Program-made: the position numbers and the translations under genes
Part shown: positions 1 through 10,061 of the stretch, piece by piece
Numbering within the stretch: position 1 is the first letter of the stretch
How the letters are laid out: every line of letters starts with the position of its first letter
Assembly (NCBI GenBank): GCA_030710605.1
Contig: CP092882.1
Span: 2,561,319-2,625,318 of the forward strand
DNA length: 64,000 nt
Source of the DNA: Cordylochernes scorpioides
Lineage: Eukaryota > Arthropoda > Arachnida > Pseudoscorpiones > Chernetidae
Direction of reading: 5' to 3'
Notes under the pieces: model-generated
The model's input: only the letters and a program-made list of their open reading frames with translations
Told to the model about the DNA's origin: nothing
Databases searched by the model: none

Positions 1-13
1 CAATTACGTCACA
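1..13 (-). repeat. Start of the 3' LTR of a Ty3/gypsy element (cut by window edge)
   Basis: The first 13 bases are identical to the outer end of the 5' LTR at 4213-4225 and read TGTGACGTAATTG on the - strand. A purine-rich tract lies directly upstream, as expected where a 3' LTR begins. The rest of this LTR and the target-site duplication are to the left of the window. Confidence 0.8.
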
Positions 14-25
14 TCTCCCCTCTTA
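14..25 (-). other. Polypurine tract of the Ty3/gypsy element
   Basis: On the - strand this reads TAAGAGGGGAGA immediately before the LTR start TGTGACG. Its position and composition fit the primer site for plus-strand DNA synthesis. Confidence 0.75.
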
Positions 26-35
26 GAGATTAGTT

Positions 36-3000
36 CTAATCATCTCCAAAACGTCTGGGCGGACGAACTGTTCTTCCAGAGCGAGTCCTATAAAATGCCT
101 CTTTAGGAGATGTTGATGATCCGGTCACATCCGTAGGAGCATCTGAGGTGTGTGTGTTGGCCTCTGGGCAATTTATATATGGCTCCTCGTCTGGCTCGAA
201 GTGTGGAGGCCCTGGAGACCTCTGACCAGTAGGAAGTAGATGGAAGCGATTTCTTCTAACACTTCCCCTCGGTGTGTCAACCACATAAGATCTAGGAGTA
301 TCTGCTTTGGAAATGATGACTCCGGGAGTCTTAAGGTCCGTCAGCCAAACTCGATCATTCACATCCAATGGAGGCAGTTCTCGTACTCCTTTTGCTCGAT
401 CATAGTAGTATTTTTGTTTTTTCCTCTGAATAGCTTCATGATTTTTCCAATTCTTTAAATTGGGTGGTTGGTGTTGTTTCGCTGGTGTTGGAATAGTGGT
501 GCGAACCCGCCGTCCCATGCTAAGTTCTGCTGGGCTGAAGCCATTCGCAAGTGGTGTAGCTCGATATGCCAGCAAAGCCAGATATGGATCCTTTGACTTG
601 CTAATTCTTTCTTTAACAATTTTTACGAAAGATTCTATGAAGCCGTTACTCTGCGGGTATCTTGGACTGGAGGTGACATGATTAAATCCGTATTCGTTGG
701 CAAATTCTTTGAATAGTGATCCGAACTGGGGGCCATTGTCACTCCGAACTTCCAAGGGAATTCCGTGCCTTGCAAAGATGGACTTACAGTGGACTATTAT
801 GGAAGCTGATGTCATGTCCTCTAATCTTGCAATTTCTGGGTATCTTGAATAATAGTCCGCTATTACCAAGTAGTTTTGGCCCTTTAGTGTGAAGAGGTCA
901 ACTCCAACTTTCTCCCAAGGGCAATTTGGAAGCTCTGAGGGTATTAGTGGCTGATGTCGATTTGTTCTTTCCTCAATACACATAGGACATGTTCGGACCA
1001 TCTCCTCAATTTCGCTTGTGATCCGGGGCCACCAGACGGATCCTTTGGCCCTTTCCCGACATTTCACTATCCCGAGGTGTCCTTCATGGATTCTTTGGAG
1101 CAACCCTTTCCTGATATTCTCTGGGATAACGTATCTTGACCCTTTCAGGAGAATACCATTCTCAACGGAGAAATCATCCTTTGCTGGCCAATATTGACTT
1201 TCGGACATGGAGACATTTGTTCTCTCCGGCCATCCTTCCTGGGTGTATTTAATAATGTTTTGTATAACCTGGTCTTTGTCTTGACTTTCTTTTATTTCCT
1301 TTACTCGGACATCAGATATGGGCATAAATGAGACAACCTGTTGAACGTAGGCACATAACTCCTCCTCCAATTCCTGAGTCCCGACTTTCGTCCTAGGTGA
1401 TCTAGATAGCGCATCCGCCACTATCAAGTTCTTCCCTGGCGTATGTACGATCTTATACGAATATCTCATAATCCGTAGTCTCAATCTCTGAATCCTAGGT
1501 GTGAGATCATCGATGTTTTTGGAAGTAAAGATCGGTACTAGTGGTTTGTGGTCAGTTTCAAGAGTGATCACCAGGCCTTGGATGTATTGCTTGAATTTCT
1601 CACAAGCCCAGGTGATAGCCAGCGCCTCTTTTTCGATTTGGGCATAACGCTTTTCTGTTTCAGAGAGCGTTCTAGAAGCATATGCGATGACTTGTCTCAG
1701 TCCGTCTTTGGTTTGCCATATTACTGCGCCTAGCCCAAAAGATGAAGCATCGGCTGATACTGTGATAGGCAAAGAAGGATCATACAAGGCTAACCCTGGC
1801 GCAGAAGTGAGATTTTTCTTTATCTGGTCAAATGCCCGATCTTGATCATCTCCCCAAATCCATTCTTCTTTCTTTGACAGTAACTTGTTCATTGGATGCG
1901 CTAACTCCGCTAAGTTGGGGACAAATCTAGCTGAAAAATTTACCATTCCTAAAAATTGTTTTAGTTCCTTGACAGATCTCGGTTTGGGAAACTCCAGTAT
2001 AGCTCGTTTTCTTTTGGGGTCTACTTGAATCCCGTTAGGACCAATTTGATGACCTAAAAACTTAATAGTTGTAACTGCAAATTTGCATTTATCCTTGTTC
2101 AAGGTAAGTCCTGATTTAGAAATTCTTGTTAATACTGTTTCGAGTCTTTTATCATGTTCTTCTTGGCATGAACCATAAACCATTATGTCATCCATATGGC
2201 ACAGAGTTCCTTCTAGTCCTTCCAATATTTGACCCATTCTTTTCTGAAAAATTTCCGGAGCGGAAGAGATACCGAAAGGTAACCTCTTAAACCGAAATCT
2301 CCCAAATGGAGTGATAAATGTGGTAAGTGCTGACGACTCTGAAGACAGTGGTATTTGCCAGAATCCACTATTGGCATCCAACTTTGTGAATACTTTAGCT
2401 CCTTTCAACTGGGCTAGCGTATGTTCTACCACCGGGATTGGGTGTATTTCCCTTAGAATATTTTTATTGAGTATTGAGAGATCGACACATATTCTTAATT
2501 TTCCCGAAGGTTTGGCAACGAGAACCATGGGTGAACACCATTCCGAAGAACCCTCAACCTTTTCAATTACGCCATTTGCCGTCATTCTCTCCAGTTCCAT
2601 TTGAAGTTCTTTCATTAGAGGTATAGGTACTCTTCTTGGTGTATATATCGAATAAGGTTTTGCCCCTTCTTTCAACTTTATTTCGTATGGAATGTCTATT
2701 TTTCCCAGTCCATTAAATAACTTAGGAAACTTGAGCATTGGGTCTAGCTTGGTAGGAGCATGATCTTCGACAATATTTATCCTCCTAACGAGACCTAGGA
2801 TCTCGCTAGCCCTACAGCTTAGTAAAGGTCGGGCAACCCCTTTAACGATGTAGATGGTCTCTTCGCACTTCTGCCTTTTTGATTCCAAAAAAGCCTGGAA
2901 CATTCCATTGACCTCTATCTTCTTAGAAACAGCAAAAAGATTCTTATCGGCCTTCTCCGTCTTGAGGTATCCAAAATGTTGCAAGTATATCCCTTCTGGC

Positions 3001-3398
3001 ATAACCGAAACCTCTGCTCCTGTATCGATTTTGAATTTTATGGGCTGGTCATTCACCTTTATCACTTCACACCACTTATCTTCCGCATTCTCCTGCATTC
3101 CCACTATTCCAATGAATGCATAATTTTGGGAGCTTGATACTTCTTGTACGGTTTTAGTGTGACAAACCTTGGCAAAATGACCTTTCTTTCTGCACTTGTT
3201 GCAAATAGCATCCCTAGCAGGACATTGTTCTTTCGAATGTCCTGGGTAATATCCACATCGGAGACATTTACGTTTCTCATTAGAAGACCATCCTTGAGGA
3301 TTCTTTGGAAAATTAGAATTGTACGTTTTTGTACCTTTCATTCTTGTTTTCTGGAAATTTGTACTATTTCTCCTTCCTTTCCTGTCAATCACATCCAC
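36..3398 (-). CDS. Ty3/gypsy Pol polyprotein (nucleocapsid, protease, RT, RNase H, integrase)
   Basis: This 1120-residue reading frame contains, in order, two zinc knuckles (C45, C48, H54, C59 and C66, C69, H74, C79), an aspartic protease with DTGAEV at 125-130, and a reverse transcriptase with LDANSGFWQIPL near 340-351, LPFG at 373-376 and the catalytic HMDD at 401-404. RNase H follows (D550, E591, D616, ADALSR at 661-666). The integrase has an HHCC finger (H771, H774, C804, C807) and the DDE triad D834, D887, E922. Domain order RT before integrase defines Ty3/gypsy. All catalytic residues are present and there are no internal stops, so the copy looks young. The nucleocapsid knuckles lie in this frame, not in gag. 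A basic C-terminal tail follows the integrase. The start codon is the first ATG in frame; translation more likely enters from gag by a shift. Confidence 0.93.
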   Translation of the reverse strand: MDVIDRKGRRNSTNFQKTRMKGTKTYNSNFPKNPQGWSSNEKRKCLRCGYYPGHSKEQCPARDAICNKCRKKGHFAKVCHTKTVQEVSSSQNYAFIGIVGMQENAEDKWCEVIKVNDQPIKFKIDTGAEVSVMPEGIYLQHFGYLKTEKADKNLFAVSKKIEVNGMFQAFLESKRQKCEETIYIVKGVARPLLSCRASEILGLVRRINIVEDHAPTKLDPMLKFPKLFNGLGKIDIPYEIKLKEGAKPYSIYTPRRVPIPLMKELQMELERMTANGVIEKVEGSSEWCSPMVLVAKPSGKLRICVDLSILNKNILREIHPIPVVEHTLAQLKGAKVFTKLDANSGFWQIPLSSESSALTTFITPFGRFRFKRLPFGISSAPEIFQKRMGQILEGLEGTLCHMDDIMVYGSCQEEHDKRLETVLTRISKSGLTLNKDKCKFAVTTIKFLGHQIGPNGIQVDPKRKRAILEFPKPRSVKELKQFLGMVNFSARFVPNLAELAHPMNKLLSKKEEWIWGDDQDRAFDQIKKNLTSAPGLALYDPSLPITVSADASSFGLGAVIWQTKDGLRQVIAYASRTLSETEKRYAQIEKEALAITWACEKFKQYIQGLVITLETDHKPLVPIFTSKNIDDLTPRIQRLRLRIMRYSYKIVHTPGKNLIVADALSRSPRTKVGTQELEEELCAYVQQVVSFMPISDVRVKEIKESQDKDQVIQNIIKYTQEGWPERTNVSMSESQYWPAKDDFSVENGILLKGSRYVIPENIRKGLLQRIHEGHLGIVKCRERAKGSVWWPRITSEIEEMVRTCPMCIEERTNRHQPLIPSELPNCPWEKVGVDLFTLKGQNYLVIADYYSRYPEIARLEDMTSASIIVHCKSIFARHGIPLEVRSDNGPQFGSLFKEFANEYGFNHVTSSPRYPQSNGFIESFVKIVKERISKSKDPYLALLAYRATPLANGFSPAELSMGRRVRTTIPTPAKQHQPPNLKNWKNHEAIQRKKQKYYYDRAKGVRELPPLDVNDRVWLTDLKTPGVIISKADTPRSYVVDTPRGSVRRNRFHLLPTGQRSPGPPHFEPDEEPYINCPEANTHTSDAPTDVTGSSTSPKEAFYRTRSGRTVRPPRRFGDD

Positions 3399-3957
3399 GT
3401 TCCGATTTTCGGTGTCTTGCCTGATTTCTTTTTGTTGATTTTTTTACACTTTCTGATTGGCGCACAATCTGGATTGCCTTCTCCAAGGTTAGTTCCGATT
3501 CTAACTGTAATTTCTCAGAAAGATTAAAGTTTTTCACTCCAACTACCAAGCGATCCCTGATCATCTCTTCTTTTAAGATACCATAGCTGCAGGTTTCTGC
3601 CAGCACATAGAGATTGGTTATGAATTCCTCTACAGGTTCCATCTCCCCTTGACTTCTTCTATTGAATTTTGCTCTTTCATAAATAACATTTCTTTTTCCT
3701 ATGAAATAGTCCTGAAATTTGGACGCCACTAGTTTATAGTCATTAATTTGCGCTTCACTTAAATTAAATAAGATCAAGATTTCTTCTGCTTTATCGCCCA
3801 TTATGTAAATCAGAGCATTTACTTGCTCACTTTCACTTTTCTCTGAAAGTCCTGAAGCGATTCTGTATCTTTGAAATCTTTTGAACCATATCGGCCATTC
3901 ATTGGGTTTGCCGAAATTGAATCCTTCTGGAGCAGCTACTTGTATATAATTAGCCAT
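3385..3957 (-). CDS. Ty3/gypsy Gag (matrix/capsid part)
   Basis: This is a 190-residue frame beginning about 90 bp inside the 5' LTR and overlapping pol by 14 bp in the +1 frame. The N-terminal stretch with FGKPNEWPIWFKRFQRY and the following helical segment resemble capsid regions of invertebrate gypsy elements whose Gag and Pol are often one continuous frame. It lacks a zinc knuckle; those are at the start of the pol frame. So either this element uses +1 frameshifting near 3390, or a one-base change broke a once-continuous Gag-Pol. The sequence alone does not decide between them. Confidence 0.8.
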   Translation of the reverse strand: MANYIQVAAPEGFNFGKPNEWPIWFKRFQRYRIASGLSEKSESEQVNALIYIMGDKAEEILILFNLSEAQINDYKLVASKFQDYFIGKRNVIYERAKFNRRSQGEMEPVEEFITNLYVLAETCSYGILKEEMIRDRLVVGVKNFNLSEKLQLESELTLEKAIQIVRQSESVKKSTKRNQARHRKSERGCD

Positions 3958-4039
3958 TTTTTTCTCCTTTTCTTAAAAAAAAATCTTATATTTCAACTTT
4001 ATAATTTTGAAAATTGCTTTTACGCTTATACCGCTTTTA

Positions 4040-4050
4040 CGCTGCCACCA
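4040..4050 (-). other. Primer-binding site of the Ty3/gypsy element
   Basis: On the - strand TGGTGGCAGCG follows the LTR end directly. The complement ends in ...CCA, as a tRNA 3' end would. I did not assign the tRNA species. Confidence 0.7.
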
Positions 4051-4225
4051 TGTTTTGTTTCTTCAAGGGAATCGGGCTACGATGGTGAACACTTCTTTAT
4101 TTAAGAACGGAACTTACTAACTAACTGACAGCTTCCAATTATCTCTATATATATCCTAACTCGTGCTGTCTATATGCAAAACCATATTTACATATTTACA
4201 TCTAAATATTTACAATTACGTCACA
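4051..4225 (-). repeat. 5' LTR of the Ty3/gypsy element
   Basis: This 175-bp LTR begins TG and ends CA on the - strand. It contains a TATA-like run (about 4145-4155) and an AATAAA-type signal (about 4095-4101). Its outer 13 bases match 1-13. Its outer edge abuts the interrupted copia reading frame at 4226, so the gypsy element inserted there. Confidence 0.85.
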
Positions 4226-6617
4226 CCCTCCTCAGTGCTTCATCTTCATAGGCCTGCTCTTCATCTTCTTTCCGTTCCAAGTTATTCAGATTTTTCGCTA
4301 CCGATATTGCTTCATCAGTCCCTGAATATCCTCTTGGGATTGCAGCTTCATTTTGGTATTCCCCTTCATCTTCCTTCTTTAGTTCTTCGTCTTTCTAGTT
4401 TCTTTCTACAAATTTCGTCTCTTCCTCATTTACAGATTCATAGTCTTCTTCAAAATTGTTATGTAAAACCTGGAAAAAAACAGTTTCAGGTGAAATTTGT
4501 TTGTCGATTTTCTTAGTTGGGAAAACATCTTCTCTAAATCTGACATTTCTGGTTACGAAGACCTTATTGTTTCTGAAGTCCCAAACCTTGTATCCCTTGA
4601 CTCCTTCCGGATAACCAATCAAAACACATTCTAGGCTTCTTGAATCAAATTTGGATCGACGCTGGTCGTTGTATGCCCAGGTCTGACAACCGAAAACTCG
4701 GATATGCTCAATCTTCACTGGCCGTTCGGTCCACATTTCTTCTGGTATTTTGTTACTTATCGCCTTGCTAGAACATTTGTTTCTCAAGTAACATGCTGTA
4801 TTTACGGCATCTGCCCAGAATGATTTGGGAATCCCTGATTCAAGTAAAATGCATCTGGCTGTGTTTAGCAATGTCTGATTCATTCTTTCCGCAGTTCCAT
4901 TTTGCTGAGGTGTTCTTGGAACTGTAAGTTGTCGCTTGATGCCATTTTCAATAAGAAATCCATTAAATTCGCCGTTAACATATTCCGTCCCATTATCACT
5001 TCTTAAGACTTTGATTTTTCTGCTGTGGTAATTCTCAACACTGTTCTTATATTCCTTAAATTTGTCAAGTACCTCCGATTTAGACCTCATAAAATATACT
5101 GTAGTGTAATGAGTGAAGTCGTCTATGAATGTTACAAAATAATTGTTCCCTCCCTTCGACATTGGGCTAATGGGACCCACTACATCCGAATGGATGAGCT
5201 CCAAGGGTGATGAAGTCCTCTTACTTTCGACAGGTTTGGAAGGAAATGGGAGTCTTCTCATTTTACCTTCAAGGCACACTTCGCACTCTGCTGTGTCACT
5301 CACATTTTGGAGATCCCTTTTGTAAATGTGTCCTAGCCTTCTGTGCCAGATATCTGCACTAGGTGACTTCACTTTAGCCATCTTTAGTTCTTCTACTGTA
5401 TAGATTCTTCCTCTTCTATTAGATTTCAAAATCAACTCGCCATCACTTCCAAAAACAGAGGCCTTGCCATTCTGGAATAAAACCTTGTTTCCTCTTTCCT
5501 CAATCCTTCCAACAGACAAAATATTTCCGTCTAATTCAGGAACGTATAATACGTTCTCCAAGAACAAGGTTTCACCTCCATATTCGTGAACGAGTTTGAT
5601 GGTTACATCACCCATCTCTGATACTTTTATTTTCTCATTGTTTGCCATTTCAACTGAAGTTGAAATACTTTTTGTGTTCGTCAATTTCAGTCTGTTCGAC
5701 GTCATATGTTCAGTAGCTCCACTGTCCAGAAACCAGATATTCTGAGAGTTATTGTTTTTCAAGTTATTTACAAATAGGACTTTATGAGTAAGGTCTAACG
5801 TACTTTGTTTCAGCATACCTTCGCTAGCTCTCCTTGAGGAGTTGGCAAATCTGCAATTCCTAGCTATGTGTCCTAATTTTCCACAACTGAAACATCTTAT
5901 CTGCCTGGAATAATTATAATTTTCTTTTTTCCCTTCCGTCCACGTATTATGATAATTCCTTGGTTGATCATATTCAAATTTATTTCGCTCTTGACATGGG
6001 GATTTGCATGTATCCTCTTTTCTTCTTACCGAAAAAGCGCAATTAGGATCTTCTTGAGGAATTTGACGCTGTTTCTGTCGTTTTTCTTCTAGAAGTAACT
6101 TGGATTTAACCACACTAGTTGATAGCTTCTCTTCCTGCTGTTCTAAACTGAGAATTAGCGGCTCGTAGCTCTTTGGCAATCCCAATAGCATAATCAACGC
6201 TAATTCGCCATCCCCAAATCCATGGTGGCACTTTGCTAATTTTCTATGACAATCCATTATTCTCGCGAAATATTCTTTCATATCTTCGTCATTTCTTTTG
6301 ACAATGTTGAAAAACTCTCTCAGTAGTTGTAATATATGCAGCAAGCCATACTTTGTGTGGATGTCCTCCAGTATCTGCCATGCATCAATCGCTCGCTTGC
6401 AATTACCAATATCATCCAGGAATGAATCTCCAACTGCTAATAATATGATAGATAATGCCAAGTTATCTTTCCGCTTCTGTTTTTCTGAAGTTTCACTAGG
6501 AAAGCCAGGCTCGATTGCATCCCATATGTCCTTCTGGATCAAAATAGATTTAGTTCTTATAGCCCACGAATAATAATTATTACCATCTAGTTTAGGTATT
6601 CTCAACTCGTCAGCCAT
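4226..6617 (-). pseudogene. Ty1/copia polyprotein, interrupted by the gypsy insertion
   Basis: The frame is open from the ATG at 6617 for 740 codons. A copia-type Gag domain lies at the N-terminus (DGNNYYSWAI near 11-20). It is followed by a zinc knuckle (C242, C245, H250, C255), protease DSGA at 298-301, the integrase HHCC finger (H425, H430, C445, C448) and catalytic D478, D541, E577. Integrase preceding RT is the copia order. A TAG at 4395-4397 ends the open frame, but the same frame continues as an acidic linker (KDEELKKEDEGEYQNE...) until the gypsy LTR at 4226. Reverse transcriptase and RNase H are absent; they should lie to the left of the gypsy element, outside the window. The single stop and the insertion make this copy dead. 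Confidence 0.9.
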
Positions 6618-6953
6618 TGATTTTTTCTAGTTATGCAAATTCACAAAAAAATATAACTTAAATCTTTTCTTCTTCTTTGTATAAAGTTCAGAATTTAAAT
6701 CGCTCAAATTTCTAATAATCAAATTCTTTTATTTATCTTAGTTGCTTTATCTTCTTTAGCCCAACTTAAAATTTTCTTCTTTTAGCCCTATATTCCCTGG
6801 CCTTATCTTCTTTAGCCTTCAGCTTTTTTTCTTTAGCTCTATATTCTTTAGCTTCAACTTTTCTTCTTTACCTTCTTAGCTTTAACTTCAGCTTTTTCTA
6901 CTTTACTTTCTTCAGCTTTATCTTCTTTAGCTTAAACTTCTAATTTCTTTCTA
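6618..6953 (-). other. Copia leader, low-complexity purine-rich on the - strand
   Basis: On the + strand this is a degenerate run of CTTCTTTAGCTTTA-like words, strongest between 6730 and 6945. It separates the primer-binding site from the gag ATG. No reading frame is seen. Confidence 0.6.
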
Positions 6954-6988
6954 TGGCGCAGTGGAAGCGTGCTGCTGGGCCCATAACC
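6954..6988 (-). other. Copia primer-binding site matching the 5' half of initiator tRNA-Met
   Basis: The + strand matches initiator tRNA-Met from the D arm to the anticodon loop (TGGCGCAGTGGAAGCGTGCTG, then GGGCCCATAACC), with one extra CTG. Copia elements are known to prime from an initiator tRNA-Met half-molecule, normally with a match of about 15 bases; here it is about 34. The 5' LTR should begin just to the right, at 6989. Confidence 0.75.
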
Positions 6989-7870
6989 TTTTAGGAACTA
7001 ATTCTTTCCTAGTCTACAATCAAGCAGAGTAAACACCAACACCTCCAAGAAAATCAACACTTTTAATTTCCCTCCATGACTAACTAATTTACATCATTTA
7101 AAACCAAATATATACATGTAAAATCGTCCGGTCATCTGGTCAAAATATAAATATATTAATCTATGAAAAACAACTTATAAAAATGCTAACAACTTCCATG
7201 AGAGGACACCTCTCTACAAAGGACAGTTTTCATTTGCAAAATTACCATTTTTACTATTTAGTAACTCTCCGGTAAGAGGACACCTCTCCCTAAAGTAAAA
7301 TTTGGCTCTACAATTAGGTGTTGTCCTTTACAGGGAGTTAGTTCTACTGTAATATTGTTCTCTCTAAGGCGTGGTTGCTATTAGCTGATCGGTGTTTCTG
7401 TATTAAATGATTACGCTAGTTATCAGAATGGGTTCTCCCGAAGATATTCCAATGTGACGATGCTGATTTCCTTAATGAGAGCACCATGTTTTAAGATAAT
7501 GTTATAGAGGAGGCCTGTAAGTGCGATTAGAGACGAAAATAAAGATTTGTAGCAATTGTTGCCTATTCGTTTTTCTACATTACCGCATGTTGGTGGCTAG
7601 TTGACGAAATTTCTCGTGTTCTGTCAACTCTCTTATTTCTACAGTTGTGTTGGTTGAATATTTCTTCATCACAACAAGGTAGTGTGATTTTATCCGAGTT
7701 GTAAGTTAACCCGAGTAAAATTGACAGACGGCTGGTAGATGGCGTGACACTTCTACACACTAACTTATTCCACATATGTCCCCACAGCAATATCTAGACT
7801 TGTGAACTTAGAAGGTGTCAGTTTGCACACATTGTTAGAGTAGGATTTGTGGTGCGAGAAATGGAACCAA
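6989..7870. other. Probable copia 5' LTR of unknown length, then unassigned sequence
   Basis: The LTR must start at 6989, but I could not find its outer TG or a target duplication. Two copies of a GAGGACACCTCTC word occur near 7200 and 7275. No supported gene is seen. Confidence 0.4.
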
Positions 7871-7882
7871 CTGTTTTTTTCA

Positions 7883-8230
7883 GTTTCTCTGTTCTTGAGC
7901 AGGTCCCTAGTGACGCCATACTTCTCTATCTCAAGTTCCTCATAGCGTCCCATCCAGTCCATCAATTCTTCTTCTTCAGTTTCTCTGTTCTTGACCAGAT
8001 CCTGTTCTCCGATAACGCCATGCCTCTCTATCTTGAGTTCTTCTCTTTATTTCTTCATAACTTTCTATCCACACAGTCCATTAATCCAATTCTTCTTACC
8101 GTTCTCTTTCCATTCATATATAAGCCCCATCCAATTCTTCCGTTGCCCATCAACGGTCCTCAAGATTTATCCATTCCTGTCAACTGTACTAGCGAAGGCC
8201 AACGGCCATCCATGATTGGGTTTCCTTGAT
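7883..8230 (+). repeat. Dispersed pyrimidine-rich repeat, family E, copy 1
   Basis: It begins with TTTCTCTGTTCTTGAGCAGG. The first segment is partly duplicated in tandem (near 7883 and 7978). The same sequence recurs at 12183-12415 and 18590-18705 in the same orientation. No coding role is seen. Confidence 0.7.
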
Positions 8231-8282
8231 AAATCAGAGATAGGAGATGTTGTAAAATTATCTGTAATTAAAAAAAATTAAC

Positions 8283-8298
8283 GAGAGAGAGAGAGAGA
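8283..8298. repeat. (GA)n microsatellite
   Basis: A short run of GA dinucleotides. Confidence 0.9.
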
Positions 8299-8932
8299 AG
8301 CATATTGCTATTTATAACGCTAGGTCAGGCGAACAGCTGCCCTGACGAGATCCAGAGGGCAAACATCTGACACATTCCCAAATGAGATAAATGCCACAGA
8401 CGATCGAACTAAGTGATAAGGGATATTGATGATGATGGATTTTGACAGAACGTTTGTTTGTTTTAAATAAAATACTCTGTGAGCAGATGTTTTAACGGCT
8501 TTCCTCTGATTTGTTTGAATTACCACACGTTCCCTACACCACGTTGCATATTGGCAAATTATAAAAACAGAACAGTTTTGGCCCCAATTTTATTTCGTTT
8601 GATTACGTGTATTCTCTGATAGCGGGAGTTCCATTTGAAAGGAAATGGCTAAAGGTATGAGCAGTTGTAAAGCAAACGTGGTATCGAATATGAAATATGT
8701 CTGTTTAGCAAACTAAAACTGAACGATTGAATTATGATTTATTGATGATTATATTTTAAATAGATAATTTAAGTAGTTAAAAATTGAAAGTTTTAATATG
8801 AAATTTCTATAAAATATATGTTCTCTTATTTTTCTCCTTCACACCCCCCCCCTCCTTTTTTCTATATTAATATTTTAAATGCTTGACTTAATTCTCTCTC
8901 TCTCTATTTAAATTATCAATTCAAAAAATATC
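8299..8932. other. No gene seen
   Basis: AT-rich sequence with short homopolymer and CT runs (8842-8856, 8894-8904). Nothing recognisable. Confidence 0.5.
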
Positions 8933-9032
8933 GTAAAGATAGAGGCTGCCTGGCCGGCATTCATATTTCTTGAAAATAAATGAAAAATTAAAAAGATTTA
9001 CTGGCCGAAGTATCTATATTTTCAAGAAATTA
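8933..9032. repeat. Arms of a Penelope-type fold-back, internal motif deleted
   Basis: The words GAGGCTGCCTGGCCGGCATTC and ACTGGCCGAAGTATCT match the arms of the fold-backs at 51517-51760 and 56180-56350. The GA-hairpin-GAAA core found between those arms is missing here. Confidence 0.6.
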
Positions 9033-9099
9033 TATATATATAGTTATATATATTTAGAACCACACAACACACTTATAAAATGACTCTAAAACTAAAAGC

Positions 9100-9165
9100 C
9101 ATCCATTGGAACAAACCTAAATCAATGTTTAGTTGAATTTTACTCCATTAGATGGCGCTCGGCCA
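9100..9165 (+). repeat. Dispersed repeat, family G (AGATGGCGC type)
   Basis: It contains AAATCAATGTTTAGTTGA and TTAGATGGCGCTCGGCCATC. Closely similar copies lie at 49150-49215 and, inverted, at 20140-20205. Confidence 0.65.
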
Positions 9166-9597
9166 TCTGAAATGTTCGCCCTATGTTTTCCACAAATAAG
9201 AACTTATTTTGGGTTTTAAATATTTTTTTATTTCCGATATTTCGATGACCTACTCGTTAAAAATTTGCTTTATTTTAGATTTTGAATATATATAGTATCT
9301 GGGTTGCTCTATTTTAAGAATATATGCATAAAGGTATGTATATGTATATATGTCATATCAAATAGGGCAATTAAGAATAAAGTGTCGACGTAACCAACCA
9401 TCAGAGATGAAAGAAGCGTCGGATCCCTGGAATCCAAAATGCCTTCAATATATCAATATGGTAAACAAATACAACCCTTAAATAAACTTTGTGTTTCAAA
9501 AGTGAACAAATAGATTATATCAAAATGATTTATTTTTGTCAGAAAAAAAAAACAGATAAAAATTCCAATAATCGAAACCACTGAGGTGGTATATATA

Positions 9598-10032
9598 TTA
9601 ACACAAAGCAATAACGCGCCATCTATACATATAAAATAAAAGGATTTAAAAGCGCGAATGTTTCTTTTATACATAAGACAAACCTCTACTGTCCTTACTG
9701 CGATGAAAAATATATTGGGAGGGCTTGGCTAATCAGTGGTGAACCCTCCCAGCGGTTTCGCCAATTTAATCCACCAGACCGCTTCTCAGAGCTCTAATAC
9801 TGTATTGGACGATTCTTCCTTCAGTGCTGCGTATATAAGCAGAATCGTCCAATACAGTATTAGAGCTCTGAGAAGCTGTCTGGTGGATTAAATTGGCGAA
9901 ACCGCTGGGAGGGTTCACCACTGATTAGCCAAGCCCTCCCAATATATTTTTCATCGCAGTAAGGACAGTAGAAGTTCGTTTTATGTATAAAAGAAACATT
10001 CGCGCTTTTAAATCCTTTTATTTTATATATAT
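9598..10032. mobile_element. Family B inverted-repeat element as a near-perfect long palindrome
   Basis: The left arm runs from about 9631 to 9813 and the right arm from about 9838 to 10031; the two are almost fully complementary over about 185 bases. Each arm holds CTACTGTCCTTACTGCGATG, the word GGTTTCGCCAATTTAATCC and the end AATACTGTATTGGACGATTC. A GCGCCATCT word precedes the left arm. The loop is about 25 bases. Confidence 0.85.
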
Positions 10033-10061
10033 ATGTTGTGATATATTCTAATATATACTTA

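Noticed and set aside
6954-6988. A functional initiator tRNA-Met gene
   Set aside because: Only the 5' half up to the anticodon loop is present, with an insertion, and it sits exactly where a copia primer-binding site should be.
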